Shown in pieces: positions 11,501-26,500 of a stretch of 64,000 bases of DNA. The notes under the pieces are model-generated. The model was not told the DNA's origin. It was given only the letters and a program-made list of their open reading frames with translations, and did no database searches. The position numbers and the translations under genes are program-made. How positions within the stretch are numbered: the first letter of the stretch is position 1; every line of letters starts with the position of its first letter. Source of the stretch: Dendrolimus kikuchii (lineage: Eukaryota > Arthropoda > Insecta > Lepidoptera > Lasiocampidae); NCBI GenBank assembly GCA_019925095.2, contig CM034398.1:11485001-11549000 (forward strand), in the 5' to 3' direction.

Positions 11501-14500
11501 GAACGAGAAAACTTGAGCAAGAACACTTTCCGGACTAATTTTCGTACATTTTTCATTTAATATCTAAGATGAATAGTAGATGATGTCAGGAGCCTTAAGA
11601 ACAGACGAGCGTGCATGACAAGAGTTATAAATATCAAAGAAGCAAGTGAGGTGTGTAAGAATAAGCCTAAATGGCGCTCTGTTGTTCGTGCCTACCCCGC
11701 AAGGGAAATGGCGTGAAGTTATGTATGTATGTTTGAATAGTAAAAATAAAATTGAAAAACATTGAAGAATAATGGGCCAGCAACTTCCAGACTTGAATTT
11801 TATCTTTGCATCCTATCATATACGTACAAAAACATAAATCTTGTTGATAGTTTCGTTGGTTGCCCTGTCTTTATTGCGATACAATATGTTAAAAGTAGTT
11901 AATAAAAATGATTAATATTTCCTATTTCTCAATTATGAATTAACTAGTGTATATGAATGAATGGGAGACCAATCATTTCTCAAGTTTATATTTACAAAAA
12001 ATTGTCACCTATAAAAAGACGATAGTAACTTGATCTATCTATCTGTTAAGCCTTCCCGGAAAAACTACTAGGAATACTGGATCGGTTTTGCTGTAATTTT
12101 GTTTAATACCGAAAATGTACATAAATACTTTTCATCCCGGGAGATACGATAGTTTGCGACATAAAATGAAGTGAATCGTCCGGGGACAAATAGCACTAAC
12201 ATAAAAATTTAATACAATGTAACCTACTGTTTAAACAAAAATTACGCATTGTTACTGTATAATCGATTAAAATTCACTTGTGTATTTATTATATAATTAG
12301 AATTTTATTAATTTAATGTCATATTTTATTAGCAATATTGTTACATACCGACAAAGAAATGTGCACACCTGGCTGTCGTAAAACCCAGTTATTACCTTTC
12401 CTGCATTCGGAGTTCTTTTGTTTACTTCGTGTTTAAAATTTGCAATAAAGAAAAGCATCCTATTGTTATCGTACTTGTTTTATGGCTGTCATTAGTGCCG
12501 AACTAATCCTTATTGTTATTGTTTTCGACTTTGTTGGCCGTTCGCAGGTGTGCAAATTACATTTTCGTGGAAGAAACCAGCCCACGCAATCGATTGTGTA
12601 TTGTGCAGTTTACTATAAAACAATGCCCGAACGGAGGGGTGGGGCAGTCGAGCGAAGATTACGATACGAGTAAGACGTAGATTCGACAAGTGATATAGTG
12701 ACGGACTTTGCGCGTGTTATTGAATCGTACAGTGTCTACTGTTTGTATTCAGTTATATTTGTACCTGTTTTATACGTGTTTGTACAGTTCTAATAAACTC
12801 TATAGTAATTCCAATGGCATTTTAATTCGAGTCCTGTGTAACTCGTAACAATATTTAGAGGTATGTTGCGCACTGGTTACCGACCCGTTCTTCTACGTAA
12901 TGCTATTTTCAAAAGGTTGTCTGGAAGAAATCGCTGTAAGCGATAAGTCCACCGATTGTACTATTTAAATTATTGTTAATACTCATGTAAACGACTTTTC
13001 TGTTCATAATAAAGAATATTCTATTCTATACATAGATTAGTTGTACTAAACAAAACGAATTTTTAATATTTTTACTGCTAAAGAAAAATAGACAGTGATG
13101 GATGTACACTAGGGGCACTAGGAGCTAGTGCCCAAGGTGGTGAAATTTTCGAGGGCGGCAAAATCTGGAGTGTCAGCAAAAAAATGTAATCTTTCTTCTA
13201 TAAAAAATCAATGATTTTCAAAAATCGGGAAGTTATTGGTTTTATGCCAAATCTCAAAAATTAAGTTCTCATTGGATATTTACGTTTTGAAGTCTAGTTA
13301 CAGTGCATAGATAATAGGGCTGTATCTTTCACGGTACCCCAGGGCGGCACATAAGGTAAATCCGGCCCTGACTATAGATACCGTCCACCTAATGGGAACT
13401 CGTTACCGTTACTTACAGACATTTGAGTCAGGAATTTAGTTTGACATATTAATTAGTCTAGTTATATCGTCATACCAAATTTAAAATATGTAAATTTATG
13501 CAAAATGTATGGTATAAATTTTATATTTCCATCTTCATAAATCATTCAATAATACTAAACTCGTTCAAGTGTCTATTCATTAATCCAATCGACATGTGAT
13601 AAAATAAACATAACCATAACATTACATGATAGATTTGCATATAAATACTTGTATTCACAAAAACCTACTAAATATTTACGAGTATAAGTAGAAGGAACCC
13701 TGGGTCATTCACATTACGAGATATGCTTATATCCTAGACGGCTATAAATTATTTAAAATTAGAACATTGGAAGTAACATTGTCATTGGATTTTTAACATT
13801 ACGCAATCTATTATGCTACAAAATAACAATTGTGGTGAGTGTGTCAGTTTTATCAGGTTTCGCGTTTCGAGTAACTTAGAACCCATTCACACAATACATA
13901 TTTTAATAAATGAATTCTAAATACAGAAAAAAACGACTTTATTATAGCGAAAAGATTCATAAATTGTACTAATGGTTATATTTTTTTGTGGAAAAAACTG
14001 TGTGGAGATATATTATCTACGAAGTCTTATATTTAAAACCATGTATTGTCTGAAAGAGACACTTTAGCGATAAGACCTCTTTTTGCACAATATAAATTCT
14101 CTTTCTGTTATCTTAGTTTTAGTTGTACAATAAAGTGTTGTCTATCTAAGTATCCCCTTACAGGCTTTTAAGTAACAAAAACTTTGCAACCGAAAAATCG
14201 ACTTCATATTTATGTTATTTTTGAAATCCATTACCTTATAAATACTCATGGTACACAAAGCGACATTTTCATGTTAGAGAAAGAGAGAGAGATACCAGTT
14301 TATTGCACACCAAAATATACAATTACGAAAACAGACCACATTTACAATATTTTCTAGGTAATACAATAGGAGGCCTTATCGCTCAAAGAGACCTCTCTTG
14401 CAGGCAACCTAAATAAAATAAAATAAATAAATCACGCGATGTAGGTGGTGCAGGAAAAAGGCAATAGATCCATAAATACTCAAAGTAATTTTAGAAACAT

Positions 14501-17500
14501 ACACAACAACAACACACATACCGTTTACAAACACATATACGTTAATATATTTCAAAATACATAAGTTATTATAATAAATGTATTAGGATGATTATATTGT
14601 GTTAATCAGACATAGCTATTTAGGGACAAATGGTGTTTTCTGAGTAAATTTCTAAATGTTGGTAATGATGAAGGATGAAGGATTTGGCCTCTCTGACAGT
14701 AAGAGGCAGCATATTCCAAAGTTTGACAGCCTGCACTGTAAAAGAACTATAATAGGATGAAGTGTGTGCAGGTGTCGTAAGTATTCGATACGTATCACAG
14801 CGCAAATTGTGGGCAGTGGATAGGCGAAGGAATTTAAAACGTTCCTTAAGGTACTGGGGACTATTAGGAGTAAATAATATGTTATAAAGGAGAGAGAGAA
14901 TGTGAGTATTCCGGTGAAAATGAATGGGAAGACACTTGAGTCTTTTACGATATTCAGAAACATAGTCATATTTTCGCATATTGGTATGGGCATATAATGA
15001 GGAGGGATGAAAGTCACGTGACAAAAAGAATGTTAAACTACAAGATGGATGGGTACAGATATAAAGGTAGACCAAAAAACAGATGGATAGACTGCGTGAA
15101 GGATGGTATGATGATTTGTGGTGTGATAGAAGATGTATCAGAATAGAAGAGTGTGGAAGGAAAAGACTTATTGTGCCGACCCCAATTAATTGGGATATGG
15201 TGAAAGAAAAGAGAGAGAGAGTCATATTTTCGCAATCCAAATATGAACTTAACACAAAAATTCTGAAGCCGCTCAAGCTTGTTCAGCTGTTCTAAGGTTA
15301 AATCTAGATAGCAGGCTTTAGCGTAATCAAGTATGAGAAGAGATACTCAGCAAGCGTAATCTTGGTAGCAGTGGGCAAAAAGTTTCTTAATCTTCATAAT
15401 AATCAATCGAAAATAAAAATTAGCAATGAATGCATGAGTTATCACAGATCATGCCATTCAATTTTTCACATTTTGATCATAGTTTCACATGTATTAGTTA
15501 GTTCTAGAAAACCGGCCTAGAAACAGACATTTTTAGTAGAAAGCTATGTATGTTTTATATAACATCTTCTATAATCTATAATATTATAAAATTCTAAACA
15601 TGCTGCGTCTGTACATTGAAGCTATTAAAAAAAAAGAACTGGTAGACTATATAAACGATGTAGAACGCGATGCAATTTTTTTAGGTTTCTTGTTTGTTTG
15701 CTCGGGATTCACGTAAAAACTACTAGGCTGATTTCGATGCGGTTTTCGCTGATCGAAAGCTAATTCTTAGAATTAAAATCTGCGCTAATTTTTATCCTGG
15801 GAATCTCGGGGAATTTTTCTGAGAATGATTTAAAATCACCAGATTTAAAACAAATTTATGTAATAAAATGTGTGATTCTTTTTATTCCGGGAATCCCACA
15901 GGAATTTTCCCAGGAGCGGTTTGAAGTTCTTTGGGTGCATAAAAATTGGCTTATTCCGATTATTTCTGATACAGTTTTCACTAAAACGATAGCTCACATT
16001 CTTTCTTAAATGCTGCAATACTTTAAATTTCGCGTCGCGCGCAAATCCTAGTAATATATTAAATTGTGAATATGCACGTGTATACGGGTTGTTAAGAGAC
16101 ACTCGGAATATTTCGGAGAAAGCAAATTTTACGCGCAAAATATGCGTTAGTGCGCACTAAACAGTGAAATAACATGTTGTTGAGCCAATTATGGTCACAT
16201 GATAACAAAACTACCATCGGAGATACGCTTGTATTAGCGAGGTAATTATAGCATCATTGGTATTTTTACGATAACATCGAACACACGGATAACTGCCAAC
16301 GAATACTACGTCGATACGTTGGTAACATATTATTAGTACCTAAACCCTGCAATAAAATTGACTAACATTACCAGAATTTAAGAAACAAACCACCCTTCTT
16401 TATTCATTACTACGATATGCCCACGACTTCGTTCACGCTTGACTTGAAATTCCCGCGGGATTCCCATGATAAAAAGGATCACACATTTTATTACATAAAT
16501 TTGTTTTCAATCTGGTGATTTTAAATTATTCTCAGAAAATTTCCCCGAGATTCCCAGGATAAAAATTAGCGCAGATTTTAATTCTAAGAATTAGCTTTCG
16601 ATCAGCGAAAACCGCATCGAAATCAGCCTAGTAGTTTTTACGTGAATCCCGAGCAAACAGACAAGAAACCTAAAAAAATTGCATCGCGTTCTACATCGTA
16701 TAAATAGTCTATTCCAGTTGTATTTTTTTTAATGTAAAGACACGGCATGTTTAAAATTTTATAATATTATAGATAGATTATGTTTTTTCTAGTTCCAATT
16801 AATTTATTTATCCACAAATTTACATTTTGACTTTATTTTTAGAGTTACAACAGCGACATATATTATTAAATACACCTATTAGTAGAAATAAGGCTTCGGT
16901 TTTTTTGCGCAGGTTATTACATTGGTCTCTAAAACTGTATCTTAGCAACCAACTTTCAGTACCGGAGATAAAAACAGTATATTTTTTATCTCAGAAAGTG
17001 TGTATCTGTGGGATGCAAATATGAAATTTACGCCAGACAAGCCGCGGGAAACCTCTATAGACTTTGAAATCGGCATACTATATGCGTGGGCACTGCATAG
17101 TCGAAAGATGTGATTATAGGGTATGAGATCATTGGAACTATACTGATTTGTGTTATATTACCCACTATTAAATTATACTCGTGCATTTAACAATATTTCA
17201 TTATTATCGAAACACTCAAAACTCGTGCTTATGTTAAGGTGATATCACGAAGTTCACTTTCGCCTTTCAATTTGGTTTAAACAACCAAAGTAACTGAAAG
17301 AAATATTAATTTTAATAATTCAATGTAATTGATATTGAATATCAACTTTCCTTTCATTTCTGCGCCTTTCAACCAAATTGATTTAATTTGTTTGAAATTT
17401 AATTAAGCTCTTATAAAAAACGTTTTACGGTACATACCTGGAGCGACAGTGTCGGAAATATACGCAAAAATGTTATCGCAGGTAGTTGAATGTCTGTTAG

Positions 17501-20500
17501 ATCCCGCTCGACTGTGGTCCAGCACAATGTTAGTTAGCAGCGAACTGGGACGGAGGAGCTCCCTTGGGAAGTATACGCTTCGAACCTGTAATTACCGAAT
17601 AGTTGTTGGTTTATACATTACGTAATAAAAAAATATTTGTGACAGACAAACATCTTCTGAAAGAACCTTAATTCATAGGATTGAATTTGTACCTCGCGCT
17701 AAAAGTGATGGATACGCTTTCATACATTTTTAGGCCCTGACTGTGAAAAGATGACGTTGATATTTTTTTATAATCCACTACAAGGATTTAGTTATTTTGA
17801 ATGACTTATTCATGTGGTGTGTTTTCATATTATTAATTGATGAAATTCATTCTCATAAATCGATTATTTATCGATAACTTATTTTATTTGTGACCATATT
17901 TTTAAGACATTCTGTCTTCCAGATATAATTTATGACTGTGGCTGCTACTCACATATTCGATACTTGTGATGGGTGGTGAAAGGACGTGATCAGTGACTAT
18001 AACATTAATTTAGGTTAAGTTAGCTACTGATCAACGCGCACGAGCTGAGTGAGCGAAGCCGTGGTAGCAGCCGGCGAGTGCCAGAACCAACTGTAACTAT
18101 TTACTATTTATTTTATGTACACGATCAGTTACGACGCCTTAAAAAAATATTGTTTAACTTTGGACCTATATAATATAAGTGCAATATTAGTGAAAAAATA
18201 ATTGAGGTTATGTTTATTAAAAATAATATTTCAAGACGTCCGGACCATAAGGGGATGTAGTGGGGGTAAGTATGCCTACCTCACCACCTCCCCAGTTCAC
18301 CACCCCGCTACTCAAAATTCGTGTATCAACAAACATTTATACATTTACCATGGCTGAAGTTTTCATCTTGTAATAGAAAAATACAACGCTTTTTAAGTTA
18401 TATCTCAACTCATTACATTTCTTTAGCCCAAAAGTCCTCGTCTCTTATCATAGCTTCTCTAAATTAATTGCAGGCAGCTGAGCAGAACTTGAATTTGTAC
18501 AAAAAAATCCGGCCAGAAAAAAGGTGTTTTAATAATAATAATAATAATACTTCAGAAACACATGTTATTTCCATATTATTATATCTCCGTATTACTTAAA
18601 TAACGTAAATAATCTAATTGTTAAAAAAATATCTTCTAAAATCTACTGTATTATTCCTCCAAATTATCATTATTAATTAACAATCGAAAGAGTTTTTTGA
18701 ATCAACCAACCGATTAAAAAAGCAAACAATTTTGTTAATCTAAATAAGAGTACCGAAACTAAAACTTGAGATTTTTAAACTGCGGAAATGCATGATCTAT
18801 GAATGAATGAATTAAAATTATTATAATAGACTATAATGTTTCAATTGCTGTTGGCCTAAATAGGTACGCATGTTGAAGTGTAACAAACGGAATAAGCATG
18901 GACAATCGGGCGTACCGCGTACCACACCCTTTCAAATAAAGAGAATGACCTCGCAAACAAGCTGCTGTCTATACAATTTCAACAAAGATCAACATGCCAA
19001 CGATAGGCGAGTCCGCGTCCGCAATTATCTATTGATCATTATCAAATTGAGAACGACAGTTAATATATTCATGAGTTAGCATTTACGTAATTATAACTCA
19101 AAACTAATAAATTGGTTACCCACTTTACAATGGATCCGACGTAAACTTCACATCTTGCTTTTTCTTACTGACTAGCAAAAAGCGGTGTCTTACGAGGGCT
19201 CGCAAAATTTTCTACCTAGTAACAGTCCAGTTGATATTATATACGTCTTACTGGTTTTACAGTTTTCGACAGATGGCAGTCTAAGAATACAATAAAATTC
19301 TAATTAATAAAAATTGTTATATCTTAAATTTTTTTATGTGCATAAAATAATATTTTTGTGATATATCTAGAAATAAATTGTAATTGTTTCTCAAAATAGT
19401 TTCTCAGTACAATGTACCATTACAATGTATAAATTGTGGGATAATGTTAGGGATCGCTTCGCTCGCCTTGATAAATTTTTGGTTACGATTTTAGTTAAAC
19501 TGTCTTTAGATGATTAATATAAAATATTTTCTACTGTAATATCCGACATTAGATGTAGCTTGAGTTGTCTAAAATACTTACACATCTTGGCATAGTGTAA
19601 TGTACGAAAATGATCTTCTGAGGAAAAACAATGTATAGATATTCTGTGTTAGATCTTAAAATTATGTTGTATTGAATCTAAATAATCTATTTAAAATTAC
19701 AAAAAAAATAATGAAAACTGCTCTTTACACGACGCCTAATCATACAAATATATAGTCTGTCTGTTTTAAAGTTGTTTCGGATAAGGTCCAAAATGATTCC
19801 ACGGCTTTCAATGGAAATTTTGAGAAAGAAAACATGGATTTAATCTTAAACACTCATATATAACTCATTTCGATGCAATGCAGGGTTCAGACGATACGTA
19901 TTTATAGTTCCAATATCCGGGCGAATGCAGTCAAGGGTACAAATAGTTATGCATAAAATGACTTATTATAAATTAATATTTTTATGCTATTAATAACGTC
20001 TATGATAATCCAGATAAAAATGTAAAAGTGAACATTTATTCTGTTTGTTAATGTTCTTTTTATCAATGTATTTATCTAAATCATAATAATATATAAAATA
20101 TGTATTCAGTTCTAACATACCGATTTTGATTATTACGTAAATATTACCTAATAAACTAGTGGAAAGGTATCATTTGTTACAAAACATGTTGTGTTAGTCA
20201 TAGAACATTGCAGTTCCTGTCTAGATTTATTTTAATATAGTGAGCTTAAAATTGAGTTTCTAAACACAAACTATCGTCAGAATATACCGATACTCCTTTC
20301 ACTGGTGTTCCTTTTACGGTACCTATACAGGAAATAGTAGTATTTTGTGTAACGACGGTTTTAGCCTAGGTAATACACGTTTAAAATTTTCATTTATAGC
20401 AGCACTGTGGCAACGACTTTTCCATTATAATGAAATAATTGAGTCGCCATTTCTTGAAAAACATTTTAGTGTTTCTACAAAGAATGGCATGTGTTTATCG

Positions 20501-23500
20501 CGACGGTAAATACCAGTATGTACTTATATCGAACACCATGAAAATCGTTTTATGTCCAAAATTCTAAGCCGGAACCTGATTCCAAAACTCGCATGAATTG
20601 TCGATTTTCCGTGATAAAAATGATTTTATGCTCAGGTCCGATCTCTTAAGCACCTAACACGGCATAAAGACATCTAAACAAATACACTACGATAGTAGTA
20701 GTATGGTAGGTATGGTATGGTAGTATATTTAGTTAATTAAATAAAGGAGCTTGGTAACGTACTATTATTGGCCTCGAGCTCCTCCTTCCCATTTATCTAG
20801 TAAGTATAATATAAATATAAGTATAAGTATAACATATATATTATACAAACTAGCTGGGCAGGTTCACACATCAGTAATCTCAATCGTCCTTTACAGTGAG
20901 TATTTATGTGATGAATATAAAATATTATGTATTGTTTATGACTAAAAGCACGAAAAATCAATGGTTCTTAAAATATTTTATGTATGACTAGCTGTGCCCG
21001 CGACGTCGTCCGCGTGGAATTTGCTTTCAAAACCCTCCGATTTTGAAACATTTCTTCATTGGTGCTGCGCTCCTATTGGTCTTAGCGTGATGATATTGGG
21101 CTATCCGACACTGAAAGAATTTTTCAAATCAGTCCAGTAGTTCCTGAGATTAGCGCGTTCAATCTATACTAATATTATAAAGCTGAAGAGTTTGTTTGTT
21201 TGTTTAAACGCGCTAATCTCAGGAACCGCTGGTCCGATTTGAAAAATTCTTTCAATGTTGAATAGTTCATTTATCGAGGAAGGCTATTATAGGCTATATT
21301 ATATTTTCAAAAAAATTAGGGATCCTTACTAAAAGTCCAATAATGTAACCCAAGGTGTAAAAAATGACCCGAAAAAATCCTTACACGGCGTGCACTGCAA
21401 AAACTATTGATTATAGAACAAAACAATGTACTACCACTTTGCAGAACATATAATTGTCTACAAAAAATATCGCGTAGTCATATGTCTAACTATTGTAGTT
21501 ATCTCACAATCAGTATTTTCTTTTATTTTTTTAAATAATTAAAATGCCGTCGCTTCAAAAACTCTTTATTTTGTGCCTTGGTATTAATCTTTATCAAAAT
21601 AAATAACTTCATATTCAAGACGAATTCAATACCTTTCTAGAACTTTTTGAATTATTCAATTCGGACGTTTCATTCAAAAGATATCGCGATATTTAAAATG
21701 TAAGTATTAGTGTTGTAGCCAAATATACTAAATATATTGTTTGATAGAACGCGCTAATCTCAGGAACGACTACTAGTCTGATTTGAAAATTTCTTTCAGT
21801 GTTGGATAGCCCATTTATCGAGGAAGGCTATATGCTATATATCATCACGCTAAGACTAATAGGAGCGGAGCACCAATGAAGAATGTTTCAAAATTGGAGG
21901 ATTTTGAAAGCAAATTCCACGCGGACGACGTCGCGGGTACAGCTAGTCAAACAATATATTAGTATATTTGGCTACAACACTAATACTTACATTTTAAATA
22001 TCGCGATATCTTTTGACTGAAACGTCCGAATTGAATAATTCAAAAAGTTCTAGAAAGCTATTGAATTCGTCTTGAATATGGAGTAATTTATTTTGATAAG
22101 GATTAATATCAAGGTACAAAATAAAGAGGTTTTGAAGCGACGGCATTTTAATTATTTAAAAAAATAAAAGAAAACACTTATTATAACTACAATAGTTAGA
22201 CATATGATTACGCGATATTTTTTGTAGACAATTATATGTTCTGCAAACTGGTAGTACATTGTTTTGTTCTATAATCAATAGTTTTCGCAGCGCACGCCGT
22301 GTAAGGATTTTCTTTGGTCATTTTTTTACACCTTGGTTTACATTATTGGACTTTTAGTAAGGATGCCTAATTTTTTTGAAAATATAATATAGCCTATAGC
22401 CTTCCTCGATAAATGTACTATTCAACACTGAAAGAATTTTTCAAATCGGACTAGCGGTTCCTGAGATTAGCGCGTTTAAACAAACAAACAAACAAACTCT
22501 TCAGCTTTATAATATTAGTATAGATGTAAATGCATTTAAAATATGCAACAGTTCGTTCATAAATGAATCAAATTTAAACTATATTTCCTCATTTACTCAC
22601 ACAAAATATATTATTTTTTATTTCAATGTGTTCGCTATCATTAGTAAACATTTTATTAGCAGGTATTAGATATTAAACAAATTCAGACGGCCATGAGCAT
22701 TTCAATATCGTAGTTTGATCTTGAACGCAAAGCGAAAGAAAGAAGGCAGTGCCCCGCGATGCGAATGGTTTCGACGCAGTAAACCAGCCGTAATGTCATA
22801 GAATAACTATTATAACAGAAGGTAACTCCGTATAAAATGCTGCAGCATACGTAAGATAAGATAAAAGATAAGATCTATGAAATAAGTCGAACGTATATCT
22901 TTTACAACAGTTATATATTTAACTTATTTCAACGGCCTAAACTTTATGTATTCAAACATGGGCTTATAATGGAGAGTGATAATTTATAAATAGAGTGTTA
23001 TTTATAGTATAATAAATTACTTTTATATTTATAATGGAGTATAATACTATTCAGTAAAAACATAAATAAAGATTATATATGTTTCATATAATACAACTGC
23101 AATACACTAATAGATAAACAGGTAGTATAAATACTTTGCTTAGAGGCATCGCCATTACACTTTCAGAGGCATAGATTTTGACAGTGCTTGGGAATGATGT
23201 ACCATATGCGTAGTTTTTCGGACCTAATGCGCATATTGTTATATTTAGATTTACTCGCGATGATGGAAAGTATTGTGTAGGTGTATTACACATATCGAAT
23301 TTACAGATCTCTAAAACCCACAATCGGTCTTGGACGAGGTGGTCGGATATACCGTCCCTTACCCTAAAACAGAAAGTACAACACAGGGATGCTTAACAAT
23401 ATATACTACACTATATATAGGTACACACATATTATAGTAATATTGTATACATATAACCACTAACATTTAGATGGACGTGTTCTATTTCGTAAACACTGTA

Positions 23501-26500
23501 GGCGCTGAACCTTTTATTACTTATTCTTTGACACTGCGCTACAAGCACGTGTTTAAACCCCGACCACTCTCACTACTAAATGAAGTGAATGAAAATAAAA
23601 GTTACATATGGGTATTTAAGAATGAACCGCAATATTAATTATTAAATGTTTTGAATGCAAATTAAAGTAACAAATAACGCACTCTTTGAACTTCTCTTAT
23701 GATTTCATGACTGCGCTGCCAGCAACGCTACACCAAGCAACTGTTGCTACACAGGGCTATACTTACGGAAAGTCATGGCGAATAATTTAATTATTTACAT
23801 ATCGCAATAGATATTTAAGTATCAACTCAGGAAACATTTTTTTTCTGTTGAAATATTGGTAAAGCAACATGTTATATGAAAAACTATTTCACACGACTAA
23901 TCGTGGGAAAATATTTTACAACATAAGTAGTTCATAAGATACGAAGTTATATTGTTCATCATCGGTTTATAAGATGAAATGTATGTATGATGTAATAATT
24001 ACAACGATATTAACAATAAAGAAAACGTCAACATTTTCTTTACTAGCATTTACTAGGTATTTAAATATGTATGTAGAGAAGAAGCTCACTAAGTATATAC
24101 TAAATGTGTTTTTTTTATTTTAAAAAGTATTCATCTATTTATCTTTTGCATCCAGCCCCAAATATATTGCCGTATCGGCTGCATAATAGCAACATAAAAG
24201 TCAACAATAATAAGTAAGGACAGTTACGCGAAATAAATAGTAGGTACTACGTCCATATTATACGATTTTTTTCTTAAATCCAAATTGAGTAGATGATATA
24301 GTATTAATATTAAAACAAAACATTTTAATAATTCGGATCATCAAAACATGTGTGTTTAATTTTATGTAATTCTGATACGTAAGATATGATTAACTTGAAT
24401 TTTAATTTGATTGAATGTTACCGTAGAAAATATTAGCAAATATACTATTTTAAATAAACCTTAAAACATTGGATTATACTATGCGTTTACAAAAAAAAAA
24501 CTGCACGGTATAAACCTTGTAAACAATCTTTCCATTATTTTCTCCGTTTTGGGTGTCAGGAATAGACCTCAGTACACACAAGAGTAACTTGCTTAACTTG
24601 AATGTATATGGTGTGTGTGTTTGGATGACTATTTAAATGAAGAGCATTTGCGTTATAAGATAATATTAATATATGAAAATGTTCAACTTACCAATCGATC
24701 GGTAGCCATATCGAAGATCAGAATCTTTGGCGGACATACTCGTCGGAAGTCATCTATGCTCGTAGTGACGCCAGCATCCAGCACCCACAGCCTGTTGCAC
24801 TGATCTGCACGCACTCTATATACCGAAATCAGCCCAGTGCAGTTTATGTCCCCGCGGCCAGCAGAATGCCATGACCAGTCGGGGTATGCCTACAAAAAAT
24901 AAATCATGTAAAAAGTTAGTCACGTTAAAGGGAAATAATCAATTAAAATGGCGTTTAAAAAATAGTTTTAATTATATTTAACAGTCACGAAAGTCTTTGC
25001 TTATTCATACCAAGCACATAATAAAATCCTTAAAAATACGAATTTCAATTAGTCGTATATTTTTTAATTTATATAAACACGAAATATACTGATTGCATCA
25101 TAATAAATATAACACCTACCCATTATGGCTCAACGAATGTGGAGAGTACCGTGCATTAAAAATAAATATAGTGTAAAGTGCTGTTTAATATACCTAAACA
25201 TAAAAGACTGTAGAATTTTTGTTCGTCACTTTAAATAGTTTAAGCGGCACAACGAATTTCAATAAAAATTTCAGAGATTTAAAGAATCTTATAGAGTTCC
25301 AACAGTATGAATACCAAATCCCACGCGAACGAATTGTCGGATCCAGTTAGTTTTAACTAACAGGCTTGACTTATTATTTGTAACAAGTCAAGCCAGTAAC
25401 TCATCAATGAACATTTCTGGTCGTGTTTTAAGATCAAGTCATTGTTACTTATTCATTCAGGCTTACAAAATTTTCCGGTTCGTAGTAATAAAAAAAACAC
25501 TTTATAATTGATATTATTACGCTATCGCGGTGCAAGGGCAGGTAAACATGCATCTTTTCATTATTATTCAACCGACGTAAAAATATAGTATTCAATACTC
25601 GTAAAAGGTGACATTTAAATGAGATATCTTGTTTACAGACAATATATTTTGTTGTACTGTTGCTAGGCATACAAATAAGTTAAACAAAGGCCAAACAGGT
25701 AACAGATTCACACTTTAAAATTTAGAAAGGACAATCATTATAGAGTAGGATACATTTGAAATACAAATTTAAAAACTGGTCAAGTAAGTGTTAAATACAA
25801 TCCACTGATTTTGACACTAATATTCTCCAAATAAAATTGTTGTAACGCGTATAGAGACACGGAGGAATAGACGAAGGTGCTTGAGGACAGACGGACGAGT
25901 AACAAGATAATCCGTAGTTTCTATTAGGCTGCGGAATCCTAAGAAATGACAACGTTGATTTCACATATTGAAATTATAAAATACGAATCCTTAATACATA
26001 TAAGCAAATAATATTAATTCTAATAAGTCATCGATCAGTGATCGATCAATTTTATTTTAGATTTATGACACCGTTCCTTAATGTACTTATACTTTTCTGG
26101 AATACCGAGTTGTTTGCTAAACGGCCCGTTGTTCACAACACTGTTTTTACTACTTTTAGCTATGTATGAGTTATCTTAAGATTGTCATAGCTCGTGAAAA
26201 ATGAAAACTAATCCGTCTTTCTGTTTATTATATTTCCTAATAATCAATGGATATCAAATTTTGTATGTATGTTACGAGTTATGAGACTTAAGTCTAAAGG
26301 TCTAATTGGACAAGCAACTTTCTTTCACTTGGTTACGTCTTAAAGAAATGACATTCGCTGCTCACTAATTAATTGCTCGCCATATAGCAACAAAGTTGAT
26401 CAATACTAGTTATTATGCAACTTATAGTGCATTTGATCAGTTTAATGCAGATTACCCATAACCATTCCACTAAATAAAATGTTATGATATAGTAATGCTA

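Larger units (their letters stand above)
10490..17437 (-). other. Intron between exons 3 and 4 (6.9 kb)
   Basis: Holds SINE remnants, an RTE-like insertion, a Hel-A fragment, Jockey-type pieces, a hAT-like MITE and two inverted Hel-D copies (separate entries). In 10930-11569, 12251-12899, 13371-14044 and 16774-17437 I see only AT-rich sequence with no supportable feature. Confidence 0.8.
17586..24691 (-). other. Intron between exons 2 and 3 (7.1 kb)
   Basis: Holds the nested Hel-B pair and a SINE fragment (separate entries). 17586-20987 is AT-rich with a short AAT run (18532-18549) and no recognised repeat; 22526-23185 and 23371-24691 likewise show nothing supportable. Confidence 0.8.
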
